64,000 nucleotides of DNA, from NCBI GenBank assembly GCA_902609855.1, contig CACLTL010000001.1, positions 248,001-312,000 on the forward strand, written 5' to 3'. Both the position numbers and the translations under genes were made by a program. The DNA is from an uncultured Pelagibacteraceae bacterium (GTDB lineage Bacteria > Pseudomonadota > Alphaproteobacteria > Pelagibacterales > Pelagibacteraceae). Under the pieces are notes generated by a model, which made no database searches, was not told the origin of the DNA, and saw nothing but the letters and a program-made list of their open reading frames with translations. Shown here piece by piece: positions 42,403-51,905 of the stretch (position 1 is its first letter; each line of letters starts with the position of its first letter).

Positions 42403-42948
42403 CTACTTTTTAGACAAATTAGGAAAATCTTTTTTTTTCCCTTGCTCCAATAAATATTTTGATATCTGATTAATATTACATTTTTCTAAAATTTTACAAA
42501 CATCGATTACATTATTATTATTTTTACTAACAGTATTTTTAACAATTTGTTTGCTATCTTTATCTAAATTATCTTTTTTTTTGATTTTTTTTGATTTAAT
42601 TTTACGTGTTTCTATTTTTTTTTCTTTTTTTTTATCTTGAACTTTTTTCTTTATACTGGCAACTTCTTGATCAGATAAAGTTTTTAAGTTTTTTCTTGTT
42701 TTCTTTTTAGTTAGTATATTTATTTCTTTTTTACCTTTTTGATTACTTTTTAAATTTAGCTCGACCAAATCAATTTTTTTTGGAGCTTCATTATTAATAA
42801 CTTTAACTTCTATTGTGAGATTCTCTTCAAAATATTGTTCTGCTTCAGCTTTACTTACACATACATGATTACCACAAATAAAAACTGTTTTTGTTTTGCT
42901 ACAACTAGTTATGAGAATAATTAAAATTAATATAACTAAGTATTTCAT
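42403..42948 (-). CDS. Lys-rich lipoprotein of unknown function
   Basis: The 181-residue protein starts with a lipoprotein signal (MKYLVILILIILITSC), with the lipidated Cys at 16. A short N-terminal domain (FICGNHVCVSKAEAEQYFEE, two Cys) follows. A middle segment (about residues 65-140) is almost wholly Lys, Glu and Ile and probably disordered, and a short C-terminal domain (VIDVCKILEKCNINQISKYL) has two more Cys. No family is recognised. It lies between argC (4-bp overlap) and hom, so it probably shares their transcript. Confidence 0.6.
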   Translation of the reverse strand: MKYLVILILIILITSCSKTKTVFICGNHVCVSKAEAEQYFEENLTIEVKVINNEAPKKIDLVELNLKSNQKGKKEINILTKKKTRKNLKTLSDQEVASIKKKVQDKKKEKKIETRKIKSKKIKKKDNLDKDSKQIVKNTVSKNNNNVIDVCKILEKCNINQISKYLLEQGKKKDFPNLSKK

Positions 42949-43982
42949 TTTAACCCTAAATTTTCAGGAAATTTAAATAAAAGATTCATATTCTGTATTG
43001 CTTGCCCTGATGCACCTTTAACAAGATTATCTATAGCTGAAAAAATAATAAATTTATTTTTTATTCTTGTTTCACAAATTGATATTTCGCAATTGTTTGT
43101 ATTTAGAACATTTCCTGAACCTAATGAACTGTTTAATTTTAAAATTTTTACAAATTTTGAATTTTTATAAAATCTAATTAATGATTTTCTTATTGCGTTA
43201 GCAGATTTATTTTTATGTCCTTGAACATAAATTGCAGTTAAAATACCTCTAAATGTGGGTAGTAGATGCGGATTGAATGAAAATTTTATTTTTTTTTTTG
43301 TATATTTAAGTATTTCCTGATCTATTTCACAGACATGTCTATGATTTTTTGTACTGTAAGCGTATACAGATGAATATAAATTTTGATGATTAAATTTTTT
43401 TTTTAAATTTTTCCCTGCACCTGAATAACCGGACTTTGAGTCAATTGTAATATCATTAATTTTTATTAATTTTTTTTTAATTAAGGGCAATAAAGGAATT
43501 TGTATAGAGGTAGGATAACATCCAGGGTTTGAGATTATTCTATAATTTTTTACAATATTTTTTGTAAATTCTGGCACAGAATATAAAGAATGAGGGATTA
43601 ATTCTCTAGCTTTATGTTTAATATTATAGTTTTTTTCGTATATTTTTGCATTTAAAATTCTAAAATCAGCAGATAAATCTATGAACTTTATATTTTTATT
43701 TTTTGTAAATTTTTTTTTAATTAATTTTTGAGCCTCACCGTTTGGTAATGACAAAAAAACTAAATCTAAATTATCCCAATTTATTTCATTTACAGACGAA
43801 ATTTTTGGTAAATTTCTTTTAATTCTCTTGTCAAAAAAACTAATTTTTTTTCCTAAACTTTTAGTAGCACACAAGTGCTTAATTTCTACTTTTGGATGTT
43901 TAGATAGCATTAAGATAAGATCTAGTCCTGTATAACCAGTTGCACCCACCACAGCTACATTTATTTTATTATATATAGACAT
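42945..43982 (-). CDS. argC: N-acetyl-gamma-glutamyl-phosphate reductase
   Basis: This NADPH enzyme of arginine synthesis has the Rossmann motif VAVVGATGYTGLDLILML, the catalytic-Cys motif SNPGCYPTSIQIPLLPL, the KSGYSGAGK block and the His block NPHLLPTFRGILTAIYV. The 345-residue length is the common long form. It is upstream of the Lys-rich lipoprotein and downstream of rpsI. The rpsI-rplM-argC neighbourhood is often seen in alphaproteobacteria. Confidence 0.95.
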   Translation of the reverse strand: MSIYNKINVAVVGATGYTGLDLILMLSKHPKVEIKHLCATKSLGKKISFFDKRIKRNLPKISSVNEINWDNLDLVFLSLPNGEAQKLIKKKFTKNKNIKFIDLSADFRILNAKIYEKNYNIKHKARELIPHSLYSVPEFTKNIVKNYRIISNPGCYPTSIQIPLLPLIKKKLIKINDITIDSKSGYSGAGKNLKKKFNHQNLYSSVYAYSTKNHRHVCEIDQEILKYTKKKIKFSFNPHLLPTFRGILTAIYVQGHKNKSANAIRKSLIRFYKNSKFVKILKLNSSLGSGNVLNTNNCEISICETRIKNKFIIFSAIDNLVKGASGQAIQNMNLLFKFPENLGLK

Positions 43983-44026
43983 AATCTCTTATATCACTGA
44001 CTTTAATAATAGTTAAATCTAAATGA

Positions 44027-44467
44027 TTATCTTTTAGAGAACTGAAAGCTTCTTCTAGCTTTTCTGTGACCGTATTTCTTACGCTCAACAACTCTTGAAT
44101 CTCTGGTGGTAAGCTTATCTTTCTTTAAATTTTTCTTTAAATTTTCATTATGAGATATTAAGGCTTTAGATATACCAAGAATTATTGCACCAGCTTGACC
44201 TGACAAACCACCTCCTTTTACAGAACATTTAACATCGTAACTCGTTGCAACTTCTGAAATTTCTAAAGGCCTAGTTACAATTATTTGATGCACGGGCCTT
44301 TTAAAGTATTCATTCATTTTGAGTCCATTTACATGAATATTTCCTGAACCTTTTTTAACCCACACTTTAGCTATTGACTTTTTTCTTCTCCCAGTTGCGT
44401 ACTTGCTATCTTTAAAATCTAATTTTATCTTTTTGATTTTTGCTGAAGTTTGATTTGATTGTTCCAT
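44027..44467 (-). CDS. rpsI: 30S ribosomal protein S9
   Basis: The C-terminal four-fifths match S9: ATGRRKKSIAKVWVKKGSGN, NEYFKRPVHQIIVTRPLE, VKGGGLSGQAGAIILGISKAL and the tail RKKYGHRKARRSFQFSKR, which reaches the decoding centre. A short Lys-rich N-terminal extension precedes. The start overlaps the rplM stop by one base; the rplM-rpsI pair is universally conserved. Confidence 0.98.
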   Translation of the reverse strand: MEQSNQTSAKIKKIKLDFKDSKYATGRRKKSIAKVWVKKGSGNIHVNGLKMNEYFKRPVHQIIVTRPLEISEVATSYDVKCSVKGGGLSGQAGAIILGISKALISHNENLKKNLKKDKLTTRDSRVVERKKYGHRKARRSFQFSKR

Positions 44468-44925
44468 TATCTGGCTATATTTCTTTTGTTTAATTTTTCA
44501 AATTCTATAAGTTTCGGTTTTTGAATATCATGAGGATGCTTTTCACCATTATAAATTTTAAGTTTTGTTAATTGTTTTTTTGCCAAAGGACCACCCGGTA
44601 ACATTCTTTTTACGGCTAATTTTAAAATTTCCTCAGTTTTATTCTTTGATTTTAATGATGATGGTGTTGTTTCTTTAATTCCTCCTGGATGACCAGTATG
44701 TTTATAATATTTTTTATTAAAAAATTTTTTTCCAGTAAATTTTAATTTATCTACGTTAGTGACAATTACAAAGTCCCCATTATCAATGTGTGGATTGTAC
44801 TGAGATTTATTTTTACCTCTTAAAACTTTTGATATGTAAGCAGCTAGTCTACCTACAACTGCATTTTGTGCGTTGATTATATACCAGTCTTTTTTAATTT
44901 CTTTCTTTTTAATAAATGGCGTCAT
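44467..44925 (-). CDS. rplM: 50S ribosomal protein L13
   Basis: L13 is clear from KDWYIINAQNAVVGRLAAYI, LRGKNKSQYNPHIDNGDFV, the YYKHTGHPGGIKETTP block, AVKRMLPGGPLAKKQL and KIYNGEKHPHDIQKP. The ATG at 44925 gives a product starting MTPFIKKKEIKKDWYI, which fits the family. An in-frame ATG at 44946 would add seven residues and is less likely. L13 is an early assembly protein of the large subunit. Confidence 0.97.
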   Translation of the reverse strand: MTPFIKKKEIKKDWYIINAQNAVVGRLAAYISKVLRGKNKSQYNPHIDNGDFVIVTNVDKLKFTGKKFFNKKYYKHTGHPGGIKETTPSSLKSKNKTEEILKLAVKRMLPGGPLAKKQLTKLKIYNGEKHPHDIQKPKLIEFEKLNKRNIAR

Positions 44926-44967
44926 AATAATGGGCGATAAATACATAGAAAGAGTAATAAAGTCAAT

Positions 44968-45993
44968 TTATTTAGCTCTTAAATAATATAGATTTAATGC
45001 ACTAAAAATCAATAACACGCTCGTGATTTGGTGAAAGGATGCCAAATAAATATTTAGCCCGCTGATTAAAGTAAAAATTCCTAAAACTGCTTGTAATAAT
45101 AATATTGATAAAAGTATTTTTAATGGATTGTATAAATAAATTAATTTTCTTTTATATATGTAAATTATTAAAAAAATTGAATATAAAATTAATATATATG
45201 CTAAAATTCTATGATAAAACTGTACTAATGAATGGTTTTCTAAATTAAATAAGTCATTTAAACTCTTAACAGTCAAATCATTAGGAAAATAACTTTCTCC
45301 CATTAAAGGCCAAGTTTGGTAAACTCGCCCAGCATCAAGTCCTGATACAAATGCTCCCATGATAATTTGGGTTAATAGAATAAATATAAAAAATTGAAAC
45401 GGCAAATAACTAGCTGAAAATTTAAAAAATTTTTTATTATTATTTGAATAAATATTTTTCAATAACCAAAAAATTATTGAAATAATTATTATCGCTGTAA
45501 ATAAATGGACTGATAATCTATAATGACTTACAGTAACATCATCGATTAAGCCACTCTTAACCATATACCACCCTATCAATCCTTGAAAAACAATTAATGA
45601 AAATATTATGGAACAGGTCAAAATATATTTCTTGTTAATTTTTTTAGAAAAATAAAAATAAATTAAAGGAACTAGAAAGAATAAACCTATAAATCTTGCT
45701 AATATTCTATGAAAATATTCCCAATAAAATATAATTTTAAATTCATCCAAAGTCATATTGGAATTAATTAAACTATATTGAGGAATTTTTTTATATTCAT
45801 CGAAATAAATATTCCAAGAATTATTATTTAAAGGAGGCAATACACCTTTAATTAATTCCCACTCTGTAATGGAAAGCCCTGAATTGGTTAATCTTGTCAA
45901 TCCTCCAACAATTATTATTAAATAAACAAGTATCAAAGAGATAAGTAACCAATATAAAAATAATTTATTTATTTTTTTCTCGTTTGAGTACAT
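44968..45993 (-). CDS. ctaA: heme A synthase (COX15/CtaA)
   Basis: This integral membrane enzyme oxidises heme O to heme A for cytochrome c oxidase. Around eight hydrophobic segments carry the family heme ligands: EYFHRILARFIG, SHYRLSVHLF, VQFYHRILAYIL and ASFHQITSVLL. The start contains GGLTRLTNSGLSITEWELI, a strong CtaA block. The 341-residue length fits the long alphaproteobacterial/mitochondrial form. It is followed by the rplM operon, with a divergent chorismate mutase upstream. Confidence 0.95.
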   Translation of the reverse strand: MYSNEKKINKLFLYWLLISLILVYLIIIVGGLTRLTNSGLSITEWELIKGVLPPLNNNSWNIYFDEYKKIPQYSLINSNMTLDEFKIIFYWEYFHRILARFIGLFFLVPLIYFYFSKKINKKYILTCSIIFSLIVFQGLIGWYMVKSGLIDDVTVSHYRLSVHLFTAIIIISIIFWLLKNIYSNNNKKFFKFSASYLPFQFFIFILLTQIIMGAFVSGLDAGRVYQTWPLMGESYFPNDLTVKSLNDLFNLENHSLVQFYHRILAYILILYSIFLIIYIYKRKLIYLYNPLKILLSILLLQAVLGIFTLISGLNIYLASFHQITSVLLIFSALNLYYLRAK

Positions 45994-46045
45994 AAAATAT
46001 AATATATATTTAATTAATTGCTTTTTTAATTTTTAAATTGTCGCT

Positions 46046-46327
46046 ATGATGAATAAAAATATACTTAAGATAAGAAAATCTTTAGATAAATTAGATGACC
46101 AATTATTAGGTATAATTAAAAAAAGAACTAAACTTGTTGATATTGTAATTAAAAACAAGAAATTTAAAAAAGATATAATCGATAAAAAAAGAATCTCCGT
46201 GATTCTTAGAAATATTTCAAGGAAATCAAAAAGTAGAAATATTGATAATAAAATTACAAATAAAATCTGGAAAAGTATGATTAGAGCTTTTATCGATTAT
46301 GAGTTCAGAAAATTTAAAAAAAAATAA
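46046..46327 (+). CDS. chorismate mutase (AroQ type)
   Basis: The 93-residue all-helical protein has the AroQ layout: IRKSLDKLDDQLLGIIKKR with the catalytic Arg and second Arg, KLVDIVIKNKKFKKDIIDKKR, and a C-terminal helix pair ending KSMIRAFIDYEFRKF. It rearranges chorismate to prephenate for Phe and Tyr. It stands alone on the plus strand between ctaA (divergent) and rpmG (convergent, no gap). Two adjacent ATG codons compete as start; the first is kept. Confidence 0.85.
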   Translation: MMNKNILKIRKSLDKLDDQLLGIIKKRTKLVDIVIKNKKFKKDIIDKKRISVILRNISRKSKSRNIDNKITNKIWKSMIRAFIDYEFRKFKKK

Positions 46328-46519
46328 TTACTTACTATGTGGAGGTAGTTTTTTTTCTACAAAGAATTCGTGTTTACGTGTGTTTGGATTGTATTTTTTA
46401 AGCTTTAGCTTATCTTTTGCTTTTTCTCCTTTAGTAGGTTTTTTTGCATAATAAATAAACTTACTATCAGGATTACTCTCAGGTACCATTCGAACTTTAA
46501 TGTGAGTTTTTTTTGCCAT
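46328..46519 (-). CDS. rpmG: 50S ribosomal protein L33
   Basis: The 63-residue protein is L33: MAKKTHIKVRMVPES, FIYYAKKPTKGEKAKDKL and LKKYNPNTRKHEFFVEKK. It lacks the zinc-ribbon Cys, as in most alphaproteobacterial L33. Its start overlaps the end of the MerR gene by 23 bp, so the two are probably cotranscribed. Confidence 0.93.
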   Translation of the reverse strand: MAKKTHIKVRMVPESNPDSKFIYYAKKPTKGEKAKDKLKLKKYNPNTRKHEFFVEKKLPPHSK

Positions 46520-46877
46520 ACTTTTTAATTTTTTTAATTTTTTCTAAGATTTGTTTACTTTTTATTTGTATAGACTCCTTATAATATTCAGTTTTTAAAC
46601 CATGATCACCATTTTCGTCAAGCTTATAAATATTTTTGTTTAACATATCTTTTACTCCTGCAATTGTAATACCTTTATTTTTGAGCAAATATTTTATCAT
46701 TTTTATGATTTCTACTTGTTGAACTGTATAATATCTTCGATTATTAATTTTTTTCGGTTTAATTTCTTTAAAATTTTTTTCCCAAAATCTAATTATATGA
46801 TTTTGAGGTTTTTTTGTTTTTGAATCTACAAGTTTTAATATTTTAGATAATTCAGAAATATTAATTAGTTTGTTCAT
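46497..46877 (-). CDS. MerR family transcriptional regulator
   Basis: The 126-residue protein has a MerR winged-helix domain: ISELSKILKLVDSKTKKPQN, HIIRFWEKNFKEIKPKK, NNRRYYTVQQVEIIKMIKYL and LLKNKGITIAGVKDMLNK. No Cys pattern for metal sensing is seen, and there is only a short dimerization helix. In alphaproteobacteria this MerR gene regularly follows ihfA, as here. Its targets are unknown. Confidence 0.88.
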   Translation of the reverse strand: MNKLINISELSKILKLVDSKTKKPQNHIIRFWEKNFKEIKPKKINNRRYYTVQQVEIIKMIKYLLKNKGITIAGVKDMLNKNIYKLDENGDHGLKTEYYKESIQIKSKQILEKIKKIKKYGKKNSH

Positions 46878-47167
46878 ATAATCTTTTTTAATTTATTAGT
46901 AATTTTTTTTGAAGCTTTAAAACTTATTGCTTTTCTTGAAGAAATAATGAATTCCTTTTTTGTTTTTGGATTTCTTCCCATCCTCTCTTTTTTATTAATA
47001 AGTTCAAAAGAGCCAATATTTTTAAATCCACAATATCCTTGTTTAATATTTTGAATTGTTATTTCTATAAAATCATCAACTAGTTTTTTTGAAAAAGAAT
47101 TTGAATATCCGATTTTATTACTTAAATTTTTAGCTAAGTCTTTCTTTTTTAATTTATTACTTGACAC
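46874..47167 (-). CDS. ihfA: integration host factor alpha subunit / HU-family protein
   Basis: This DNA-bending histone-like protein of 97 residues has the HU/IHF fold: LSNKIGYSNSFSKKLVDDFI, KQGYCGFKNIGSFELINKKERMGRNPKT (the DNA-intercalating arm with MGRNP) and SSRKAISFKASKKI. Its position between plsX and the MerR gene identifies it as the alphaproteobacterial IhfA. It overlaps plsX by 11 bp. Confidence 0.9.
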   Translation of the reverse strand: MSSNKLKKKDLAKNLSNKIGYSNSFSKKLVDDFIEITIQNIKQGYCGFKNIGSFELINKKERMGRNPKTKKEFIISSRKAISFKASKKITNKLKKII

Positions 47168-48194
47168 TTTTTGAATGTTCTAAATTTTTTTTTATTTCAT
47201 TCATTAAATTACCTTTTACTATTTTGTAACATAAGTCTATCGAGTGATAAAAACCAATAGAGTCAATCCCTCCATGACTTTTTACAACTGTACCATTCAA
47301 GCCTAAAAAAATAGCACCATTGTATTTTCTTGGATCTAATTTTTCTTTAAATTTCTTTAAAGAAAAATAGGAAAATATTAATGAAATTTTAGTTAAAATA
47401 TTTTTTGATAACGTTTGTTTTAAATTATTTGTAATAAATTTAGCTGTTCCCTCTGCTGTTTTAAGAGCAATGTTTCCAGTAAAACCGTCTGTAACTATTA
47501 CATTGCTATCACCTTTCATAATATCGTTACCCTCGATATATCCGTTATATATAAAGTTATCTTCACTAGATAAATTTTTCAATTTTTTCGAAGCAGCTTT
47601 TATCATCTCTGTTCCTTTAATTTCTTCAGAGCCAACATTTAACAGTGATACCTTTGGTTTAATTTTTGGAAATAAAGATTTAAAAAGCGCTGATCCTAAC
47701 TCTGCAAAATCTACTAAGTTTTGATCACTACATTCAATATTTGCTCCTAAATCTAAAACTACATTTACTCCTTTTTGGTTTGGCCATAATCCTGCTAAAG
47801 CAGGTTTGCTTACGTCATTTAGCATTTTTAAAATCATCCTGGATATCACTAATAAAACTCCAGTGTTACCGGCAGATAAACTTATATCTGACTTGCCATC
47901 AAGTTGATGTTTTATACAATTCCACATACTTGTATTTTTTGAATTTTTTACAGCTGTCATTGGAGTTTCTTCATCAGAAACTGTTGAATTTGAGTTTATC
48001 AAATTTATTGAATTAGAGTTGATTTTAAATTTTTTTAATTTTTCTCTAAGTATATCTTCTTTACCAAAAATATTTAAAATAAAATCTTGATTAGATATAT
48101 TTTTTTTTAAGAAGAGTTCTATCCCTTCAATAATTTTATCTGGAGAATTTTCTCCTCCCATTGCATCAATTGCAATAGAAATTTTTTTTGACAT
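47157..48194 (-). CDS. plsX: phosphate acyltransferase PlsX
   Basis: PlsX makes acyl-phosphate from acyl-ACP for phospholipid synthesis. Motifs are ISIAIDAMGGENSPDKIIEG, DISLSAGNTGVLLVISRM, VLDLGANIECSDQNLVDFA, NVIVTDGFTGNIALKTAEG and KSHGGIDSIGFYHSIDLCY. The 345-residue length is normal. Upstream is rpmF, as usual. Directly downstream is ihfA with an 11-bp overlap, with no fabH between them. Confidence 0.96.
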   Translation of the reverse strand: MSKKISIAIDAMGGENSPDKIIEGIELFLKKNISNQDFILNIFGKEDILREKLKKFKINSNSINLINSNSTVSDEETPMTAVKNSKNTSMWNCIKHQLDGKSDISLSAGNTGVLLVISRMILKMLNDVSKPALAGLWPNQKGVNVVLDLGANIECSDQNLVDFAELGSALFKSLFPKIKPKVSLLNVGSEEIKGTEMIKAASKKLKNLSSEDNFIYNGYIEGNDIMKGDSNVIVTDGFTGNIALKTAEGTAKFITNNLKQTLSKNILTKISLIFSYFSLKKFKEKLDPRKYNGAIFLGLNGTVVKSHGGIDSIGFYHSIDLCYKIVKGNLMNEIKKNLEHSKSVK

Positions 48195-48203
48195 AAAATA
48201 TAA

Positions 48204-48377
48204 TTAAATATCTAAAATTTTTTTTCCGTTATAGAAACCTGATTTCAAATCAATATGATGCGAGAGTCTGTATTCACCGCTTTTTTTATCCTCAACTATA
48301 TTTACTGTTTTAAGTTTATGATGAGATCTTCTCATTTTTTTTTTGGATATTGATGTTTTTCTTTTAGGTACAGCCAT
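48204..48377 (-). CDS. rpmF: 50S ribosomal protein L32
   Basis: An ATG at 48377 opens a 57-residue frame starting [20 protein letters not shown], the unmistakable L32 start, and ending [11 protein letters not shown] with a stop at 48204. It lacks the zinc Cys motif, as other alphaproteobacterial L32. It lies 2 bp after the chaperone gene and 9 bp before plsX, the classic rpmF-plsX order. Confidence 0.95.
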   Translation of the reverse strand: MAVPKRKTSISKKKMRRSHHKLKTVNIVEDKKSGEYRLSHHIDLKSGFYNGKKILDI

Positions 48378-48379
48378 AA

Positions 48380-48880
48380 TTAGTATTTAAATTTAATTGC
48401 ATCTTCTAACATATTATCCATAGGTAGTTCAAAACAAAAATTATAAAATTTAGTAAAATAATCAGCAAATTGGCCTAATTTCTTGTTTTCCTCTTCATTG
48501 AGACTAGAAAAATACTTTTTAATTAAATTTAAGTTTATTTTAAATTTTTTATCATTCTCTAAGTTTAACTTTAAAAGAATGTCATATAAAATTTTATTTA
48601 ATTCTTTCATTTTTTTATTTACTGTAACATCTCCAAGACCTATCTCTCGAAGATTATTTTCTATATTATGAAATAATTGGTCATATATATTTTGATTAAA
48701 TTTTAAATCTTTATTTTTAGTAATAATCATCAATATTGAGAAATGTACAAACATTAAATATATACGAGTTTCGAATGTATCAGGTAATTTAATATTTTTA
48801 TAAAAAAATAAATTTCTAGATAACCTCAATAAAATATTATACAAACTTACATTATGTTTTTTTTTAAAATTAAATATCAT
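48380..48880 (-). CDS. ubiquinol-cytochrome c chaperone (CBP3-like)
   Basis: The 166-residue protein resembles the alphaproteobacterial Ubiq_cyt_C_chap family (yeast Cbp3): [37 protein letters not shown] and [26 protein letters not shown]. It helps assemble cytochrome b into the bc1 complex. Its 5' end overlaps the divergent bamE start by 27 bp. The chaperone-bamE pairing upstream of plsX is conserved in alphaproteobacteria, which supports both calls. Confidence 0.85.
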   Translation of the reverse strand: MIFNFKKKHNVSLYNILLRLSRNLFFYKNIKLPDTFETRIYLMFVHFSILMIITKNKDLKFNQNIYDQLFHNIENNLREIGLGDVTVNKKMKELNKILYDILLKLNLENDKKFKINLNLIKKYFSSLNEEENKKLGQFADYFTKFYNFCFELPMDNMLEDAIKFKY

Positions 48881-49321
48881 GTTCCATTCTTATATCTTTT
48901 TTTACTTATCTTATTTTCAAATTGCCAATTAAATGAGTCCACAAATACACATGGAATTTTATTTTTAGAGAATAGATCAAATAAATTAACAATAAAACAA
49001 TCAAATAAAAATGATGCTATTAATATTATAGGGCAGCCTCACTCTAAATCAATAGAAAACGAAAACGAATGGATTTATATTGAGAGAATTTTTGTTAAAG
49101 GTGAATATCACAAATTAGGACAAAATGTTTTAAAATCAAGTAATGTACTTCTTCTGGAATTCGATAAGTATGGAATACTAAAAAATAAAAGTTTTTTTAA
49201 TAAAAATGATTTAAATAAAATTGAATTCTCTAAAAATGAAACAGACAATGATTTAACAAAAAAAAGTGTTATAGAAGGAATTTTTTCTAGTCTTAGAACA
49301 AAAATGTATAGAAAAAAATAA
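48854..49321 (+). CDS. bamE: outer membrane assembly lipoprotein BamE (SmpA/OmlA)
   Basis: A lipoprotein signal ([20 protein letters not shown], then FSNC with Cys24) precedes a SmpA/OmlA-type domain: SNKNDAINIIGQPHSKS (helix, Gly-Pro turn), NEWIYIERIF and LLLEFDKYGILKNKSFF. BamE helps the BAM complex fold outer-membrane beta-barrels. It is longer than E. coli BamE (155 vs about 113 residues) because of a polar C-terminal tail. The start is inside the divergent chaperone gene. Confidence 0.85.
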   Translation: MFFFKIKYHVPFLYLFLLILFSNCQLNESTNTHGILFLENRSNKLTIKQSNKNDAINIIGQPHSKSIENENEWIYIERIFVKGEYHKLGQNVLKSSNVLLLEFDKYGILKNKSFFNKNDLNKIEFSKNETDNDLTKKSVIEGIFSSLRTKMYRKK

Positions 49322-51424
49322 TTAATGAGCTATTACTGCTAATAATAACAAAGCTACTATATTTGTTATTTTAATCATTGGATTAACTGCCGGTCCTGCA
49401 GTATCTTTGTATGGATCTCCAACTGTGTCGCCAGTAACTGCTGATTTATGTGCTTCAGAACCTTTTCCGCCAAAATTTCCATCTTCGATATATTTTTTTG
49501 CATTATCCCAAGCTCCACCGCCAGCTGTCATTGATACAGCGACAAACAAACCTGTAATTATTACACCTAATAACATTGCTCCTAGTGAAGATAAAGCGGC
49601 TTCTAATCCACCTATTTGTAAAATAATAAAATATAAAATTACAGGTGATAGAACCGGTAAAAGAGAAGGAATTATCATTTCTTTAATAGCTGCTTTAGTT
49701 AATAAATCAACTAACTTACCATAATCCGGTTTTCTCTTACCCTTCATAATGCCGGGAATTTTTTTAAATTGTCTTCTTACTTCAATAACTACTGCGCCAC
49801 CTGCTCTACCAACAGCTTGCATTCCCATTGAACCAAATAAGTAAGGTAACATACCGCCAATTAATAAACCTGCAACTACAAAAGGGTTCGATAAATCAAA
49901 CGTTACTATTACTCCCTCTAAGGCTGAACCTTTCACAGTTGAAAAAAATTTTATATCTTCAGTGTATGCTGCAAATAAAACAAGCGCGCCTAAACCCGCT
50001 GATCCGATAGCGTAACCCTTAGTAACAGCTTTCGTAGTGTTTCCTACAGCATCCAGAGCATCAGTAGTTTTTCTAACATTTTTTGGAAGTTTTGACATTT
50101 CTGCTATTCCGCCTGCATTATCTGTAACTGGCCCATATGCATCAAGAGCAACAACCATTCCTGTGAGAGCCAACATAGCTGTTACAGCTATAGCTATTCC
50201 ATATAATCCAGCTAATTCATTTGTATATAAAATACCTGCAACAATTATTAAAGCAGGTATAGCAGTTGCTTCCATTGATATGGCTAAACCTTGAATTACA
50301 TTTGTTCCATGTCCTGTTGTTGAAGATTTAGCTACTGACCTGACTGGTCTAAAATTTGTGCCCGTATAATACTCTGTTATCCAAATCAATAATCCAGTAA
50401 TTACAAAACCAACTACTCCACAAATATATAAATCCATTCCATTAAATGTTTTAACATTATTTGTATAGCTTTCAGATAGACCTACAATCGAATTTGTAAC
50501 TGGATATAAAATTAAAAGAGAAGTTACTGCTGTTACAATAAAACCTTTATATAGCGCGCCCATTATATTTTTACTCTTGCCAAGTTTTACAAACCAAGTT
50601 CCAATAATTGATGTTATTATGCAAGCTCCACCGATTGCTAACGGAAAAACCATTAAATTATAATCATTAGGAAAGAAAATTGATGAAAGAACCATTGTAG
50701 CAACTATTGTAACGGCGTACGTTTCAAATAAATCTGCAGCCATTCCGGCACAATCTCCAACATTATCACCAACGTTGTCAGCAATTACTGCTGGATTTCT
50801 TGGGTCATCTTCTGGTATGCCTGCCTCAACTTTCCCAACTAAATCTGCACCAACATCTGCACCTTTAGTAAAAATTCCACCTCCAAGTCTTGCAAAAATT
50901 GAAATAAGAGAAGCTCCAAAGCCTAAAGCTACTAATGCGTTAATAATTTCTCTATTGTCAGCATTAAGATTAATCAATACAATGTAATAAAACGTAATTG
51001 CTAACAGCGCTAAGCCAGCAACTAATAAACCCGTAATAGCTCCTGACTTAAATGCAATGGTAAGTCCAGACTGCAAGCTATTTCTTGATGCTTCGGCCGT
51101 ACGTACGTTTGCTTTTACTGAAATGAGCATTCCAACATATCCAGCCACACCAGATAAAAATGCTCCTATAAAATATCCAATACCTACAAGATAATTAAAA
51201 AAATAGGTTACGATAGCAAAAACAATTATTCCCACTACGGCAATTGTTTTATACTGTCTATTTAAATAGGCTTTTGCTCCAATTTGAATAGCTTCGGCAA
51301 TTTCTTGCATTCTAGCATTTCCTGCGCTTGATGAAAGTATTTGACCTGAAAGTAAGTAGCTGTAAGCGACGGCTAAAATACCTGTAAATGATATTAGATA
51401 AAGTACTTCTAAAAAATTAGTCAT
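49322..51424 (-). CDS. hppA: membrane H+-translocating pyrophosphatase, K+-independent type
   Basis: The 700-residue membrane protein couples pyrophosphate hydrolysis to proton pumping. It has about 15-16 hydrophobic segments and the substrate motifs [39 protein letters not shown] and [20 protein letters not shown]. The K+-dependence motif reads [10 protein letters not shown], with Lys and Thr where K+-dependent enzymes have Ala and Gly, so it should be K+-independent. It may help SAR11-type cells conserve energy from biosynthetic pyrophosphate. It follows nusB after an 80-bp gap. Confidence 0.97.
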   Translation of the reverse strand: MTNFLEVLYLISFTGILAVAYSYLLSGQILSSSAGNARMQEIAEAIQIGAKAYLNRQYKTIAVVGIIVFAIVTYFFNYLVGIGYFIGAFLSGVAGYVGMLISVKANVRTAEASRNSLQSGLTIAFKSGAITGLLVAGLALLAITFYYIVLINLNADNREIINALVALGFGASLISIFARLGGGIFTKGADVGADLVGKVEAGIPEDDPRNPAVIADNVGDNVGDCAGMAADLFETYAVTIVATMVLSSIFFPNDYNLMVFPLAIGGACIITSIIGTWFVKLGKSKNIMGALYKGFIVTAVTSLLILYPVTNSIVGLSESYTNNVKTFNGMDLYICGVVGFVITGLLIWITEYYTGTNFRPVRSVAKSSTTGHGTNVIQGLAISMEATAIPALIIVAGILYTNELAGLYGIAIAVTAMLALTGMVVALDAYGPVTDNAGGIAEMSKLPKNVRKTTDALDAVGNTTKAVTKGYAIGSAGLGALVLFAAYTEDIKFFSTVKGSALEGVIVTFDLSNPFVVAGLLIGGMLPYLFGSMGMQAVGRAGGAVVIEVRRQFKKIPGIMKGKRKPDYGKLVDLLTKAAIKEMIIPSLLPVLSPVILYFIILQIGGLEAALSSLGAMLLGVIITGLFVAVSMTAGGGAWDNAKKYIEDGNFGGKGSEAHKSAVTGDTVGDPYKDTAGPAVNPMIKITNIVALLLLAVIAH

Positions 51425-51503
51425 TTTTTTTTTTTATTTAATGCGCATAAATGCCAAATTAATATTAAAAACGCAAGCTAAACTTCATGAAATTAATGAC
51501 TTT

Positions 51504-51905
51504 TTACTCTTCTTTTCTTAATTCTTTAGATATTTTATCAAGAATAGCATTAAGATAACCTGTTTGAATTTTTTCTAAAAAATACTCTGAAGCTAGCAAA
51601 TATTCATTAATAATAACTTTTTTTGGGGTATTGTGTTTGAACATTAATTCGAAAATAGCAGCAAATAATATTATTTTAAGCAATTTGTCAGTTTTTATTA
51701 AATTAATATCTTTAGAAAGATGTAGATTTATTTTTTCCTCAATAAGATCGGATCTCTCTAAAGTACCTCTCACAATATCTTTTATAAATTTTTTATATTG
51801 ATTTTTTGAATATACTATTTCTGAGTCAGGATTCATTAAACTGTTGTACAGCTTCTGAATTACTTTTATACGCGGTGAAGGATTTTTAGATTTTTTTAGG
51901 TCCAT
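51504..51905 (-). CDS. nusB: transcription antitermination factor NusB
   Basis: The 133-residue all-helical protein shows the NusB pattern: PRIKVIQKLYNSLMNP at the start, FIKDIVRGTLERSDLIEEKI, the LLKIILFAAIFELMFKHNTPKKVIINEYLLASEYF core and LNAILDKISKELR. With NusE/S10 it forms the antitermination complex on rRNA boxA. The ribH-nusB order, with a 20-bp overlap, is conserved in alphaproteobacteria. Confidence 0.9.
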   Translation of the reverse strand: MDLKKSKNPSPRIKVIQKLYNSLMNPDSEIVYSKNQYKKFIKDIVRGTLERSDLIEEKINLHLSKDINLIKTDKLLKIILFAAIFELMFKHNTPKKVIINEYLLASEYFLEKIQTGYLNAILDKISKELRKEE

